From Kitasatospora aureofaciens (lineage in GTDB: Bacteria; Actinomycetota; Actinomycetes; Streptomycetales; Streptomycetaceae): 64,000 nt of DNA. Shown in pieces: positions 50,368 to 58,292 of the stretch. The DNA lies in assembly GCA_000720845.1 (NCBI GenBank), contig JODU01000030.1, positions 1-64,000 of the forward strand. Reading direction: 5' to 3'. A program made the translations under genes and the position numbers. The notes under the pieces are model-generated. The model saw only the letters and a list, made by a program, of their open reading frames with translations. It had not been told where the DNA came from and did not search any database. Every line of letters starts with the position of its first letter. Position 1 is the stretch's first letter.

Positions 50368-52405
50368 CGCCCGCCGCGGGCTCCGTCCGGACGGTGGCGG
50401 CCGGCGTCAGCGACCTGGCCCTCGGGCCCTGGAACCAGTACGTCAGTCCGAAGCCCGCCGCGACCACGGCCGCGCCGCCCACCGCGTCCAGCACCCAGTG
50501 GTTGCCGGTCGCCACGATCGCCGAGACGGTGAAGAGCGGGTGGAGCAGGCCCAGGGCCTTCATCCACACCCTCGGCGCGATGAGCGCGATCACCACCCCG
50601 CACCACAGCGACCAGCCGAAGTGCAGCGACGGCATCGCCGCGTACTGGTTGGTGAGGTGCGTCAGCGTGCCGTAGTCCGGCTTCGTGAAGTCCTGCACGC
50701 CGTGCACGGTGTCGATGATCCCGAGCCCCGGCATCAGCCGCGGCGGCGCCAGCGGGTAGAGCCAGAAGCCGACCAGGGCCAGCAGCGTGGCGAAGCCCAG
50801 GGAGGCGCGGGCCCAGCGGTAGTCGACCGGGCGGCGCCAGTACAGGACGCCGAGGACGGCCAGCGGGACGACGAAGTGGAACGACGTGTAGTAGAAGTCG
50901 AAGAAGTCCCGCAGCCAGCCGACCTTGACCACCGCGTGGTTGATCGCGTGCTCGATGTCGATGTGCAGGAAGCGCTCGATGTCGAGGATCTGCGTCCCGT
51001 GCTCCTCGGCCCGCGCCCGCCCCGCCGAGTTGCTGCCGCCGGTCGCCGCGAGGCGGACCTGGGAGTAGGCGGCGTAGGTGACCCGGATGAGGAGCAGCTC
51101 CAGGAGGAGGTTGGGCCGGGTGAGCACCCGGCGCAGGAACGGCAGCAGCGGGACGTGCTTGAAGCGGGTCGGGACCGGCGGCGCGTAGGCCGTCGGGACC
51201 GGTGTCTCGAAGTACGGCGACGTGCGCGCCAGGAAGGGCACGGCGACGGCGGCGGCCAGCGCGGCGAGCAGGACGACGTTGTCCCGCAGCGGGTACAGGG
51301 CCGCCATGTTCGGCAGCATCATCTTCGCGGGCAGCGTCATCACCAGGACGACGGCGACCGGCCACACGTACCGGTCGGAGGCCCGCTTGCCGACCCGGCC
51401 GACGACGGCGGGCAGCACCCACAGCAGCTGGTGCTGCCAGGTGGCCGGGGAGACGACGACGGCCGCGCAGCCGGTGACGGCGACCGCGAGCAGCAGCTGG
51501 CCGTCGCGGGCGTAGCGCACGGCGCGGCGCAGGGCGAGGACGGCGACGGCCGCGCCGAGCAGGAGGAAGAGGGCGATCTCCAGCGGGCCGTTCAGGCCGA
51601 GGCGGAGCAGGGCGCCGTGCAGCGACTGGTTGGCGAGGTCGTCGGCCTCGCCGCCCAGGCCGACGCCGGCCATGTGGTGCACCCAGTACGTGTAGGAGTC
51701 CTGCGCCATGGCCGCCCAGGCGACGGCCGTGCAGACGACGAACGTGATCCCGGTGGACACGGCGGCGCGTCTGCGGTCGGTGAACCACAGCAGCGGGACG
51801 AAGAGGAGGACGGTCGGCTGGAAGGCGGCGGCGACGCCGATCAGCACCCCGCCCACGCGGTCGCCCTGTGCCCCGCGCACGGCGAAGCAGCCCAGCAGCA
51901 CGAGGAGGACCGGGATGATGCTGGTCTGCCCGAGCCAGAACGCGTTGCGCACCGGGAGCGACAGCATCAGCAGGCTGATGGCGACCGGCGCCGCCAGCAG
52001 CGCCGTGCGGCGTCCGACGGGCTTGGGCAGGGCGCGGGCGGCGACCAGGCCGAGGGCGACGACCAGCAGCAGCGAGCCGAAGGTCCAGCCCCAGCCGAGG
52101 GCCTGCTCGGCGGCGCGGGTGAAGGGTTTGAGGACGAGGCCGACGAAGGGCGTGCCGGTGAACTGCGTGGAGTCGTAGAGCGACCCCTCCACGTGCAGGA
52201 CGCCGTGCTCGCCGACCCAGGTCTCCAGGTCCGTCAGGCGCTCCCCGCGCGGGGTGCCGAGGACCGCGGCCACCTGCCGTACGGCCAGGACGGCGGCGAT
52301 CAGCCACAGGCCGAGGCGTGCGACGCGCAGCCGTGCTCTGGTCGCGTCGGCGGCCGAGGCTCCGAAGGACTCCGCCGGTCGCCCACTGTGCTCCGCATTC
52401 GCCAC
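50321..52405 (-). CDS. GT87 mannosyltransferase / PAP2 phosphatase fusion
   Basis: A 694-residue membrane enzyme. Residues ~30-400 are a GT87-type (GT-C, polyprenyl-phosphate-dependent) glycosyltransferase with about nine to ten helices (YDSTQFTGTPFVGLVLKPF; FWLGQTSIIPVLL; SPATWQHQLLWVLP). Residues ~430-665 are a PAP2/inositol phosphorylceramide synthase-like domain with YAAMPSLHFGWS and GNHWVLDAVGG, the His-containing catalytic motifs. The pair could transfer a sugar and then remove or exchange the lipid phosphate on the outer membrane face. GTG at 52405. It converges and overlaps with the large membrane protein gene, probably part of the same pathway (inference). Confidence 0.86.
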   Translation of the reverse strand: MANAEHSGRPAESFGASAADATRARLRVARLGLWLIAAVLAVRQVAAVLGTPRGERLTDLETWVGEHGVLHVEGSLYDSTQFTGTPFVGLVLKPFTRAAEQALGWGWTFGSLLLVVALGLVAARALPKPVGRRTALLAAPVAISLLMLSLPVRNAFWLGQTSIIPVLLVLLGCFAVRGAQGDRVGGVLIGVAAAFQPTVLLFVPLLWFTDRRRAAVSTGITFVVCTAVAWAAMAQDSYTYWVHHMAGVGLGGEADDLANQSLHGALLRLGLNGPLEIALFLLLGAAVAVLALRRAVRYARDGQLLLAVAVTGCAAVVVSPATWQHQLLWVLPAVVGRVGKRASDRYVWPVAVVLVMTLPAKMMLPNMAALYPLRDNVVLLAALAAAVAVPFLARTSPYFETPVPTAYAPPVPTRFKHVPLLPFLRRVLTRPNLLLELLLIRVTYAAYSQVRLAATGGSNSAGRARAEEHGTQILDIERFLHIDIEHAINHAVVKVGWLRDFFDFYYTSFHFVVPLAVLGVLYWRRPVDYRWARASLGFATLLALVGFWLYPLAPPRLMPGLGIIDTVHGVQDFTKPDYGTLTHLTNQYAAMPSLHFGWSLWCGVVIALIAPRVWMKALGLLHPLFTVSAIVATGNHWVLDAVGGAAVVAAGFGLTYWFQGPRARSLTPAATVRTEPAAGVSSGPPIPAKDRTGS

Positions 52406-52825
52406 GCCTCGTCGGCCTCCCGCCCCGTTCGTACCGTCCGTACGTACCGTACGTGCCGCGTTCGTGTACGCGGTGTGTCGTCCCCGCGAACCCTATGAGG
52501 CTCGCACCACCTCCGGAGAAGGACGCGAGCGCCCCCCACTCCACCTGACAGCCGCGCGCCATTCGTTGCGGGGAGCGAGAAGGATCACAGCCCGCGGGTG
52601 TCGGGACGGCGCGCGGCGCGCGCATGTCCCCTGCGTGTACGCCATTTTGGTGCACAGTGCAACGAAAAGCATACCGGGCGTAAGCGGCGCATCAGCGCCT
52701 ATGGTCGCTTTTCTGCCCGTGGCCGAGTGCCGCGGGCTCTTTCCGGCCCGGCGACAGCGCCGCCGTACGGGTCGTGGCGTTCCCGCCCCCGTCCCTGTCC
52801 CCGTCGAAAGTAGGCGAGCGTAGTT
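52406..52825. other. 420-nt divergent promoter region with 9-nt repeats
   Basis: I see no gene here. Three consecutive 9-nt direct repeats (GTACCGTCC, GTACGTACC, GTACGTGCC) occupy 52431-52457, just upstream of the GT87-PAP2 start. An AT-richer patch (CATTTTGGTGCACAGTGCAACG, 52641-52663) with a TGCAC/GTGCA inverted repeat may hold a promoter for the MHS transporter. Confidence 0.5.
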
Positions 52826-54214
52826 TTGTCGGCCGCCCCCGTCGCCGCTGCTCCTGAGGCCCGTACCACCCCCGCTTCCGTCCCGCGCGCCGCCGGCGCG
52901 TCCACCGCCACCGATCCCGCGCTGGTGAGGCGCGCCGTCAAGGCGGCGGCGCTGGGCAACGCGATGGAGTGGTTCGACTTCGGCGTCTACAGCTACATCG
53001 CCGTGACGCTGGGCAAGGTCTTCTTCCCGTCGGGCAACCCGACCGCGCAGTTGCTCTCCACGTTCGGCGCCTTCGCGGCGGCGTTCCTGGTCCGGCCGCT
53101 GGGCGGCATGGTCTTCGGGCCGCTCGGGGACCGGATCGGGCGGCAGAAGGTGCTCGCCGTCACGATGATCATGATGGCGGCGGGCACGTTCGCCATCGGT
53201 CTGATCCCGTCGTACGCGACGATCGGCGTCTGGGCGCCGGTGCTGCTGCTGGCCGCACGGCTGGTGCAGGGCTTCTCCACCGGCGGCGAGTACGCGGGCG
53301 CGTCCACCTTCATCGCCGAGTACGCGCCGGACCGGCGGCGCGGGTTCCTCGGCAGCTGGCTGGAGTTCGGCACGCTCGCCGGGTACATCGGCGGCGCCGG
53401 CCTGGTGACGCTGATGACGGCGCTGCTGTCGGACGGCGACCTGATGTCCTGGGGCTGGCGCGTCCCGTTCCTGATCGCCGGGCCGATGGGCATCGTCGGA
53501 CTGTATCTGCGGATGCGCCTCGAGGAGACGCCGGCGTTCGCGGCCGAGATGGAGAAGGCGGAGACGGAGCGGCCGAAGGTGCCGCTGCGGGAGATGGTCA
53601 CCGGTCAGTGGCGCGCGCTGCTGCTCTGCGTCGGCCTGGTGCTGGTCTTCAACGTCACCGACTACATGCTGCTGTCGTACATGCCGAGCTATCTGACCAG
53701 CGAGCTGAGGTACGACGAGACGCACGGGCTGCTCGTGGTGCTGGGCGTGATGGCGCTGATGATGGTCGTCCAGCCGTTCGCGGGCGCGCTGACCGACCGG
53801 GTCGGGCGGCGGCCGGTGATCGCCGCGGGCTGCGCGGGCTTCCTGCTGCTGTCCGTCCCGGCGCTGCTGCTGATCCGCCAGGGGAGCCTGCTCGCGGTGG
53901 CGCTGGGCATGGGCGCGCTGGGTCTGCTGCTGGTCTGCTTCACGGCGTCGATGCCGTCGGCGCTCCCGGCGCTGTTCCCGACGCGGGTGCGGTACGGCTC
54001 GCTGTCGATCGGCTTCAACGTCTCGGTGTCCCTGTTCGGCGGGACGACGCCGCTGGTGGTGACGGCGCTGATCGGGGCGACGGGCAACATGATGATGCCC
54101 GCGTACTACATGATGGCCGCGGCCGTGGTCGGAGGCGTGGCGGTGTGGTTCATGACCGAGTCGGCGGGACGCCCGCTGCCGGGCTCGGCACCGGCGGTCG
54201 AGGGCCGTCGATAG
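52826..54214 (+). CDS. MFS transporter, metabolite:H+ symporter (ProP/KgtP) family
   Basis: A 462-residue 12-helix transporter of the MHS group. Diagnostic are GNAMEWFDFGVYSYIA, GPLGDRIGRQKVL (motif A), RLVQGFSTGGEYAGA and SWGWRVPFLI. Relatives carry proline/betaine, citrate or 2-oxoglutarate into the cell. It starts at TTG 52826; the upstream site is weak, and the first ~30 residues are low-complexity, so a later start is possible. Confidence 0.87.
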   Translation: MSAAPVAAAPEARTTPASVPRAAGASTATDPALVRRAVKAAALGNAMEWFDFGVYSYIAVTLGKVFFPSGNPTAQLLSTFGAFAAAFLVRPLGGMVFGPLGDRIGRQKVLAVTMIMMAAGTFAIGLIPSYATIGVWAPVLLLAARLVQGFSTGGEYAGASTFIAEYAPDRRRGFLGSWLEFGTLAGYIGGAGLVTLMTALLSDGDLMSWGWRVPFLIAGPMGIVGLYLRMRLEETPAFAAEMEKAETERPKVPLREMVTGQWRALLLCVGLVLVFNVTDYMLLSYMPSYLTSELRYDETHGLLVVLGVMALMMVVQPFAGALTDRVGRRPVIAAGCAGFLLLSVPALLLIRQGSLLAVALGMGALGLLLVCFTASMPSALPALFPTRVRYGSLSIGFNVSVSLFGGTTPLVVTALIGATGNMMMPAYYMMAAAVVGGVAVWFMTESAGRPLPGSAPAVEGRR

Positions 54215-54304
54215 CCCGGACCGGCCCATGCCGGTGGCCCGGAACGGCCGACACCGTCGCGCTGCGCTGCGGCCTCCGGGCCGCTCTGCCAGACTGCCGG
54301 GGTG

Positions 54305-54829
54305 ATGGTCAGACTTGCGCAGGAGCGGGACTTCCCCGGCTTCCTCGGCCTGGCGGCCCAGGTGGAGCACTGGTTCGGGCCGATGGTCGAGGACGCCGGA
54401 TTCCATGACGCGGTGCACGAGCACATCCGCCGCGACGCGGCACTCGTCGCCGTCCCCCCGGACCCGGCCCCGGACTCGGGCACGGGCCCGGACCCGGACC
54501 CGGGCACGGGCCCGGATCTGCTCGGCGGGCTCCTGTTCGGGCCGGACGCGCCGGTGTACCACGTCCACTGGCTGGTCGTGTCGCGGCAGGCCCGTGCGGG
54601 CGGCGTGGGCCGTGAGCTGATGCGGGACGCGATGCGCAGGTGGGTGCGGGGACCGGCCGACATCGAGGTGGTCACGTTCGGGGCCGACCACCCCGGCGCC
54701 TCCGCGAGCGGCGCACGCGCCTTCTACCGGCGCCTCGGCTTCACCCCCGCCGAAGCGGTCGGACCCGGTCCGGAGGGCGGCTCCCGCCAGCTCTTCCGCC
54801 GCACGGTGGCCGCGGGAGGCCCCGCATGA
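54305..54829 (+). CDS. GNAT family N-acetyltransferase
   Basis: A 174-residue acetyl-CoA-dependent transferase. VHWLVVSRQARAGGVGRELM carries the acetyl-CoA-binding R/Q-x-x-G-x-G/A loop, and SGARAFYRRLGF is the C-terminal helix and strand. An acidic insertion with GPDPDPG repeats lies at residues ~55-72. ATG overlaps nothing upstream, but its stop overlaps the O-methyltransferase start (ATGA), so the two are coupled. The substrate is unknown. Confidence 0.83.
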   Translation: MVRLAQERDFPGFLGLAAQVEHWFGPMVEDAGFHDAVHEHIRRDAALVAVPPDPAPDSGTGPDPDPGTGPDLLGGLLFGPDAPVYHVHWLVVSRQARAGGVGRELMRDAMRRWVRGPADIEVVTFGADHPGASASGARAFYRRLGFTPAEAVGPGPEGGSRQLFRRTVAAGGPA

Positions 54830-55497
54830 GCGAGTCACGGCTGTGGGACGACGTCGACACCTACTTCGACACCCACCTCGCACCCGAGGACGAGGCCCTG
54901 GCGGCCGCCCGCAGGGACAGTGACGCGGCCGGGCTGCCGCCGGTGAACGTCACCGCCGGCCAGGGCAAGCTCCTCCAGCTCCTCGCCCAGGTCCAGGGCG
55001 CCCGCACCATCCTGGAGATCGGCACCCTGGGCGGCTACAGCACCATCTGGCTGGCCCGCGCCCTGCCCGCCGACGGCCGTCTGGTCACGCTGGAGTACAA
55101 CGCCCGGCACGCGGAGGTCGCCACCCGCAACCTCGCCCGCGCCGGCCTCGAAGACCTCGTCGACGTACGCGTGGGCGCCGCCCTGGACTCCCTGCCGAAG
55201 CTCGCCGACGAGAACCCGCCGCCCTTCGACCTGGTCTTCATCGACGCCGACAAGGGCAACAACGCGCACTACCTCGAGTGGGCCCTCGGACTCACCAGCA
55301 CCGGCAGCCTGATCGTCCTCGACAACGTGGTGCGCGGCGGACGCGTGGCCGACGCCGACGACACCGCCGGCGACGTGCGCGGCACCCGCGCCGCCATCGA
55401 GCTGATCGGCAGTCACCCCCGGCTCAGCGGCACCGCGGTCCAGACCGTCGGCGCCAAGGGGTACGACGGGTTCGCGCTGGCGCGCGTGCTGCCCTGA
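54826..55497 (+). CDS. O-methyltransferase (COMT-like, Methyltransf_3)
   Basis: A 223-residue catechol-type O-methyltransferase. ILEIGTLGGYSTIWLARALP near residues 63-82 binds SAM, LVTLEYNARHAEVATRNL is motif II, FDLVFIDADKGNNAHYLEWA binds Mg2+ through its Asp residues, and IVLDNVVRGG is motif V. It methylates a small vicinal diol or phenol. It is translationally coupled to the GNAT gene. Confidence 0.9.
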   Translation: MSESRLWDDVDTYFDTHLAPEDEALAAARRDSDAAGLPPVNVTAGQGKLLQLLAQVQGARTILEIGTLGGYSTIWLARALPADGRLVTLEYNARHAEVATRNLARAGLEDLVDVRVGAALDSLPKLADENPPPFDLVFIDADKGNNAHYLEWALGLTSTGSLIVLDNVVRGGRVADADDTAGDVRGTRAAIELIGSHPRLSGTAVQTVGAKGYDGFALARVLP

Positions 55498-55510
55498 CCA
55501 CGGGCCGGGC

Positions 55511-55909
55511 CTACACCTCGTGGTAGAAGCCCACGTTGACGCTGCGCGGCTCCGCGCGGTCCTGGATCACCACCTCGCCGCTGCCGCCCCTGGGCAGCGG
55601 CACGGTGCCGCCGTACGTCATGGGCTGCGCCTGCGCGTGTCCGCCGACAGTCAGCCGGACCTCGCAGGAGGGGTCCGGCTGGGAGCCGCGGAGCCAGGTC
55701 AGCCGCCAGGTGCCGTCCGGACCGCACCGGAACTCCAGGTGGACCCGGGAGACGAACAGCCAGTCGTCCGGCGTCGGCAGCCGGCACACGGACCTGTCCC
55801 TGCCCACCCGCAGCACCGCGTCCGGTTCGCTGGGCGCGTCGGCCATCTGCATGCCGGCCGTGGCGCCCGTGTCCGCCGCGGTGACGGCGGCCATGGTGAG
55901 TTCGAGCAC
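55511..55909 (-). CDS. Small FHA-like domain protein
   Basis: A 132-residue protein. VLRVGRDRSVCRLPTPDDW followed by VSRVHLEFRCGPDGTWRL is an FHA-type fold with the Gly-Arg and Ser-Arg-x-His residues that bind phosphothreonine. The C-terminal strand is VVIQDRAEPRSVNVGFYHEV. GTG at 55909 follows GAAGGAG. It has no membrane segment. It likely reads Ser/Thr kinase output; the partner is unknown. Confidence 0.75.
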   Translation of the reverse strand: MLELTMAAVTAADTGATAGMQMADAPSEPDAVLRVGRDRSVCRLPTPDDWLFVSRVHLEFRCGPDGTWRLTWLRGSQPDPSCEVRLTVGGHAQAQPMTYGGTVPLPRGGSGEVVIQDRAEPRSVNVGFYHEV

Positions 55910-55988
55910 GTGCGCTCCTTCGGTCCGTCGGCTGGTCGCCGCCGCATGATAGATCGACCGGTGGAGTGGTGTCCGGCACAATGGGGTC

Positions 55989-56396
55989 ATGACCGAGCGA
56001 AAGCCACCCGGCGTCGACTTCGAGTCCTGGGTCGACAAACAGATCCGTGACGCCGACGCCCGCGGCGAGTTCGCCGAGCTGCCCGGCGCGGGCAAGCCCC
56101 TGCCCAGCGAGCTGGACAGCACCTACGACGAACTGTGGTGGGTGAAGCGGAAGATGGCCCGCGAGGGCTTCTCCGTGCTGCCGCCCACCCTGGCGCTGCG
56201 CAAGGAGGCGGAGGACGCCCTGGAGGCGGCGGCGAAGGCACCGTCGGAGCGGGTGGTCCGCCGCATCGTCGAGGAGATCAACGTCAAGATCCGCGACGTC
56301 ATGTTCAAGCCGCCGCCCGGCCCCCCGCTGGGTCTGAAGCCCTACGACGTCGAAGAGGTCGTACGGCGGTGGCGGGAGGGCCGGGCGGCGGGCTGA
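55989..56396 (+). CDS. DUF1992 (DnaJ-homologue domain) protein
   Basis: A 135-residue protein. WVDKQIRDADARGEFAELPG, GKPLP and LWWVKRKMAREGF are the conserved core of DUF1992, which occurs alone in actinobacteria and with J-like proteins elsewhere. The function is unknown. ATG at 55989. It diverges from the FHA-like gene. Confidence 0.87.
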   Translation: MTERKPPGVDFESWVDKQIRDADARGEFAELPGAGKPLPSELDSTYDELWWVKRKMAREGFSVLPPTLALRKEAEDALEAAAKAPSERVVRRIVEEINVKIRDVMFKPPPGPPLGLKPYDVEEVVRRWREGRAAG

Positions 56397-56406
56397 CGCC
56401 CGTGGT

Positions 56407-56919
56407 TCACAGGCGCATCAGCCGGTCCGCCAGTTCGCGGTAGTCCCGCAGTGCCAGGCGGAGTTGCTCGGTGTCCGTGCTCGGCGCTCCGCTGTCCGGA
56501 CCGGCCTCCTGCCAGGAGGTGCGCAGGGTGCGGCGGCGGTGGGCCACGGCGTCCGTGAAGCGGGCCGCGATCTCCTCCAGGACGCGGTCGGCCTCCTCGA
56601 CGGAAGCTCGGGGGGCGTCGACGAACCCGGCCACCGCGTGGTGCAGCCGCTGACCCAGTCGGTCGGACTCGCCGGACGCCAGGAGCGGCCCGACGGCCGA
56701 CGCGGGGGCGGAGGCGGGCGCGTCCGCGGGAGCGGCTGCCGGAGGTGACCCGGCGGTGATGCCGGACGTGGGCTCGGCGCTGCTGCCTGGTCGCGCGGGA
56801 GTACCGGTCTCGGCGGTGATCCCGGGCTTGGTCCCGGCGGTGGTGCCGGGCCTGGGCTCGGCGGTGGTGCCGGGCTCGACCGCCGTGTCGCGGCCGGGTG
56901 TGCCTGTCGTGTCGGGCAT
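56407..56919 (-). CDS. Hypothetical protein with VEEADR domain and Gly/Pro/Thr-rich N-terminus
   Basis: A 170-residue protein. Residues ~1-80 are low-complexity with repeated TTAEPRPG and GITAETG units. Residues ~85-170 hold FVDAPRASVEEADRVLEEIA, a helical domain that closely matches the domain in the next gene upstream (FVDSPREAVGEADRLLAELA). It follows that gene by 4 nt and is translated with it. No membrane helix. The function is unknown. Confidence 0.75.
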   Translation of the reverse strand: MPDTTGTPGRDTAVEPGTTAEPRPGTTAGTKPGITAETGTPARPGSSAEPTSGITAGSPPAAAPADAPASAPASAVGPLLASGESDRLGQRLHHAVAGFVDAPRASVEEADRVLEEIAARFTDAVAHRRRTLRTSWQEAGPDSGAPSTDTEQLRLALRDYRELADRLMRL

Positions 56920-56923
56920 TGCC

Positions 56924-57592
56924 TCAGCTCTCCTTCGGTCGGCGCTTGCCGAGCGACCACGCGTGGGGCGCGTGGGCGGCGGGGGCCGGTTCGCCGGCTT
57001 CCGTGCCGGTCCGCTGCCGCCCGGCGTCATGGCGGCCCGGGCGTACCAGGGCCTCGAACAGCGCACGCGCCTCGACCATGGCCGCGCGCATCTCCTCCGT
57101 GCCCGCGCCGCCGTCCTGCGCGTCGTCCACGCGCGCGTGCGTCACGCGGTGCACGCGGCGGTATCCCTCGACGTGGTGGGCGTGGTGCACGGACAGCGCC
57201 GTGAGCTGCTCCTCGTACTGTCCGCCGTCCGGGAAGCCCCGCGCGCCGGCGAGTTCCGCGAGCAGCCGGTCCGCCTCGCCGACCGCCTCGCGCGGGGAGT
57301 CGACGAAGCGCTCCTGGGCCGCGGCCCAACGCGCCTCGAAGCGCTCCCGCTCGGCGGGCTCCAGGGGCCGGGTGTGCAGCGACCCGTGCCGCCGCACCCG
57401 TTCGGCCAGTTCCCGTTCCGCGGCCTTGGTGTCGCCGTCGTGCCGGGCCACGGCCAGGTCGTATTCGGGCCCGAAGCGCCGCTTCAGGCTTCCGCCGTGC
57501 TGGGGGCCCCGTGCGCGCAGGGCAAGGACGGCCGCGACGACGAGGACGACCGCCACGATCACGATCAAAGCGATGATCACGCCTGTGGACAT
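56924..57592 (-). CDS. Membrane-anchored paralogue with VEEADR domain
   Basis: A 222-residue protein. A single N-terminal helix (VIIALIVIVAVVLVVAAVLA, residues 5-24) anchors a soluble helical domain: RRFGPEYDLAVARHDGDTKA, then FVDSPREAVGEADRLLAELA and YEEQLTALSVHHAHHVEGYR. The last ~60 residues are disordered. It is the first gene of a two-gene operon with the smaller paralogue. The family is common in Streptomyces and of unknown function. Confidence 0.78.
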   Translation of the reverse strand: MSTGVIIALIVIVAVVLVVAAVLALRARGPQHGGSLKRRFGPEYDLAVARHDGDTKAAERELAERVRRHGSLHTRPLEPAERERFEARWAAAQERFVDSPREAVGEADRLLAELAGARGFPDGGQYEEQLTALSVHHAHHVEGYRRVHRVTHARVDDAQDGGAGTEEMRAAMVEARALFEALVRPGRHDAGRQRTGTEAGEPAPAAHAPHAWSLGKRRPKES

Positions 57593-57757
57593 GAGTGCCT
57601 TCCGGGTTCTTCGGCCTGCCGGCTCTCCGAGCGGGCCGGTTCGCCGTTCGTGTTGCCCCCGAGGCCGCGCTCAAACGGCGCACGGCGTGCGCGCAGGGCG
57701 CATCGGTGGGAAAATCCGCTTGCCCGGCGTGCCGGTCCCCCGCCGACAATGCCCGTC

Positions 57758-58258
57758 ATGACCTGGACCGTCGCCCCCGAACCGTACGACTCCCCCGTCG
57801 CCGCCGCCCTGTGGCGCGCGTACTACACGGAGGTGAGCGACCGCTGGTACCAGCTGCACGAGGGGCACCCCACCGACCCGGCCGAGCTGGAGCGGGAGAT
57901 CGCCGCGTACCCCGGCGCCGACCTCGCACCTCCCCGGGGGCGGTTGCTGGTCGCCCGCTACGGCGGTGAACCGGCCGGCACCTCGGGCGTACGGCTGCTG
58001 GACGACGCCACCGCCGAGCTGACCCGGGTGTTCCTGTACGCCCCGATGCGCGGCCGGGGCGGCGCCGCGCTGCTGGTGCGGGCCGCCGAGGAGGCGGCAC
58101 GGTCGCTCGGGGCCCGGCGCATGGTCCTCGACACCCGGGGCGACCTCGTCGAGGCCCGGGCCCTGTACGCGCGCCTCGGCTACACGGAGACCGAGGCGTA
58201 CAACGAGAGCCCGTACGCCGAGCACTGGTTCCACAAGCCGCTGCGCCAGGAGCCCTGA
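57758..58258 (+). CDS. GNAT family N-acetyltransferase
   Basis: A 166-residue acetyltransferase. LTRVFLYAPMRGRGGAALLV carries the acetyl-CoA loop and EARALYARLGYTETEAY is the C-terminal signature. ATG at 57758; an in-frame ATG at 57749 would add three residues. It diverges from the paralogue pair and converges on the exporter gene. The substrate is unknown. Confidence 0.84.
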   Translation: MTWTVAPEPYDSPVAAALWRAYYTEVSDRWYQLHEGHPTDPAELEREIAAYPGADLAPPRGRLLVARYGGEPAGTSGVRLLDDATAELTRVFLYAPMRGRGGAALLVRAAEEAARSLGARRMVLDTRGDLVEARALYARLGYTETEAYNESPYAEHWFHKPLRQEP

Positions 58259-58292
58259 GGGGGCCTCGAGAAGGGGTGTTCCCGGGGAGGGC

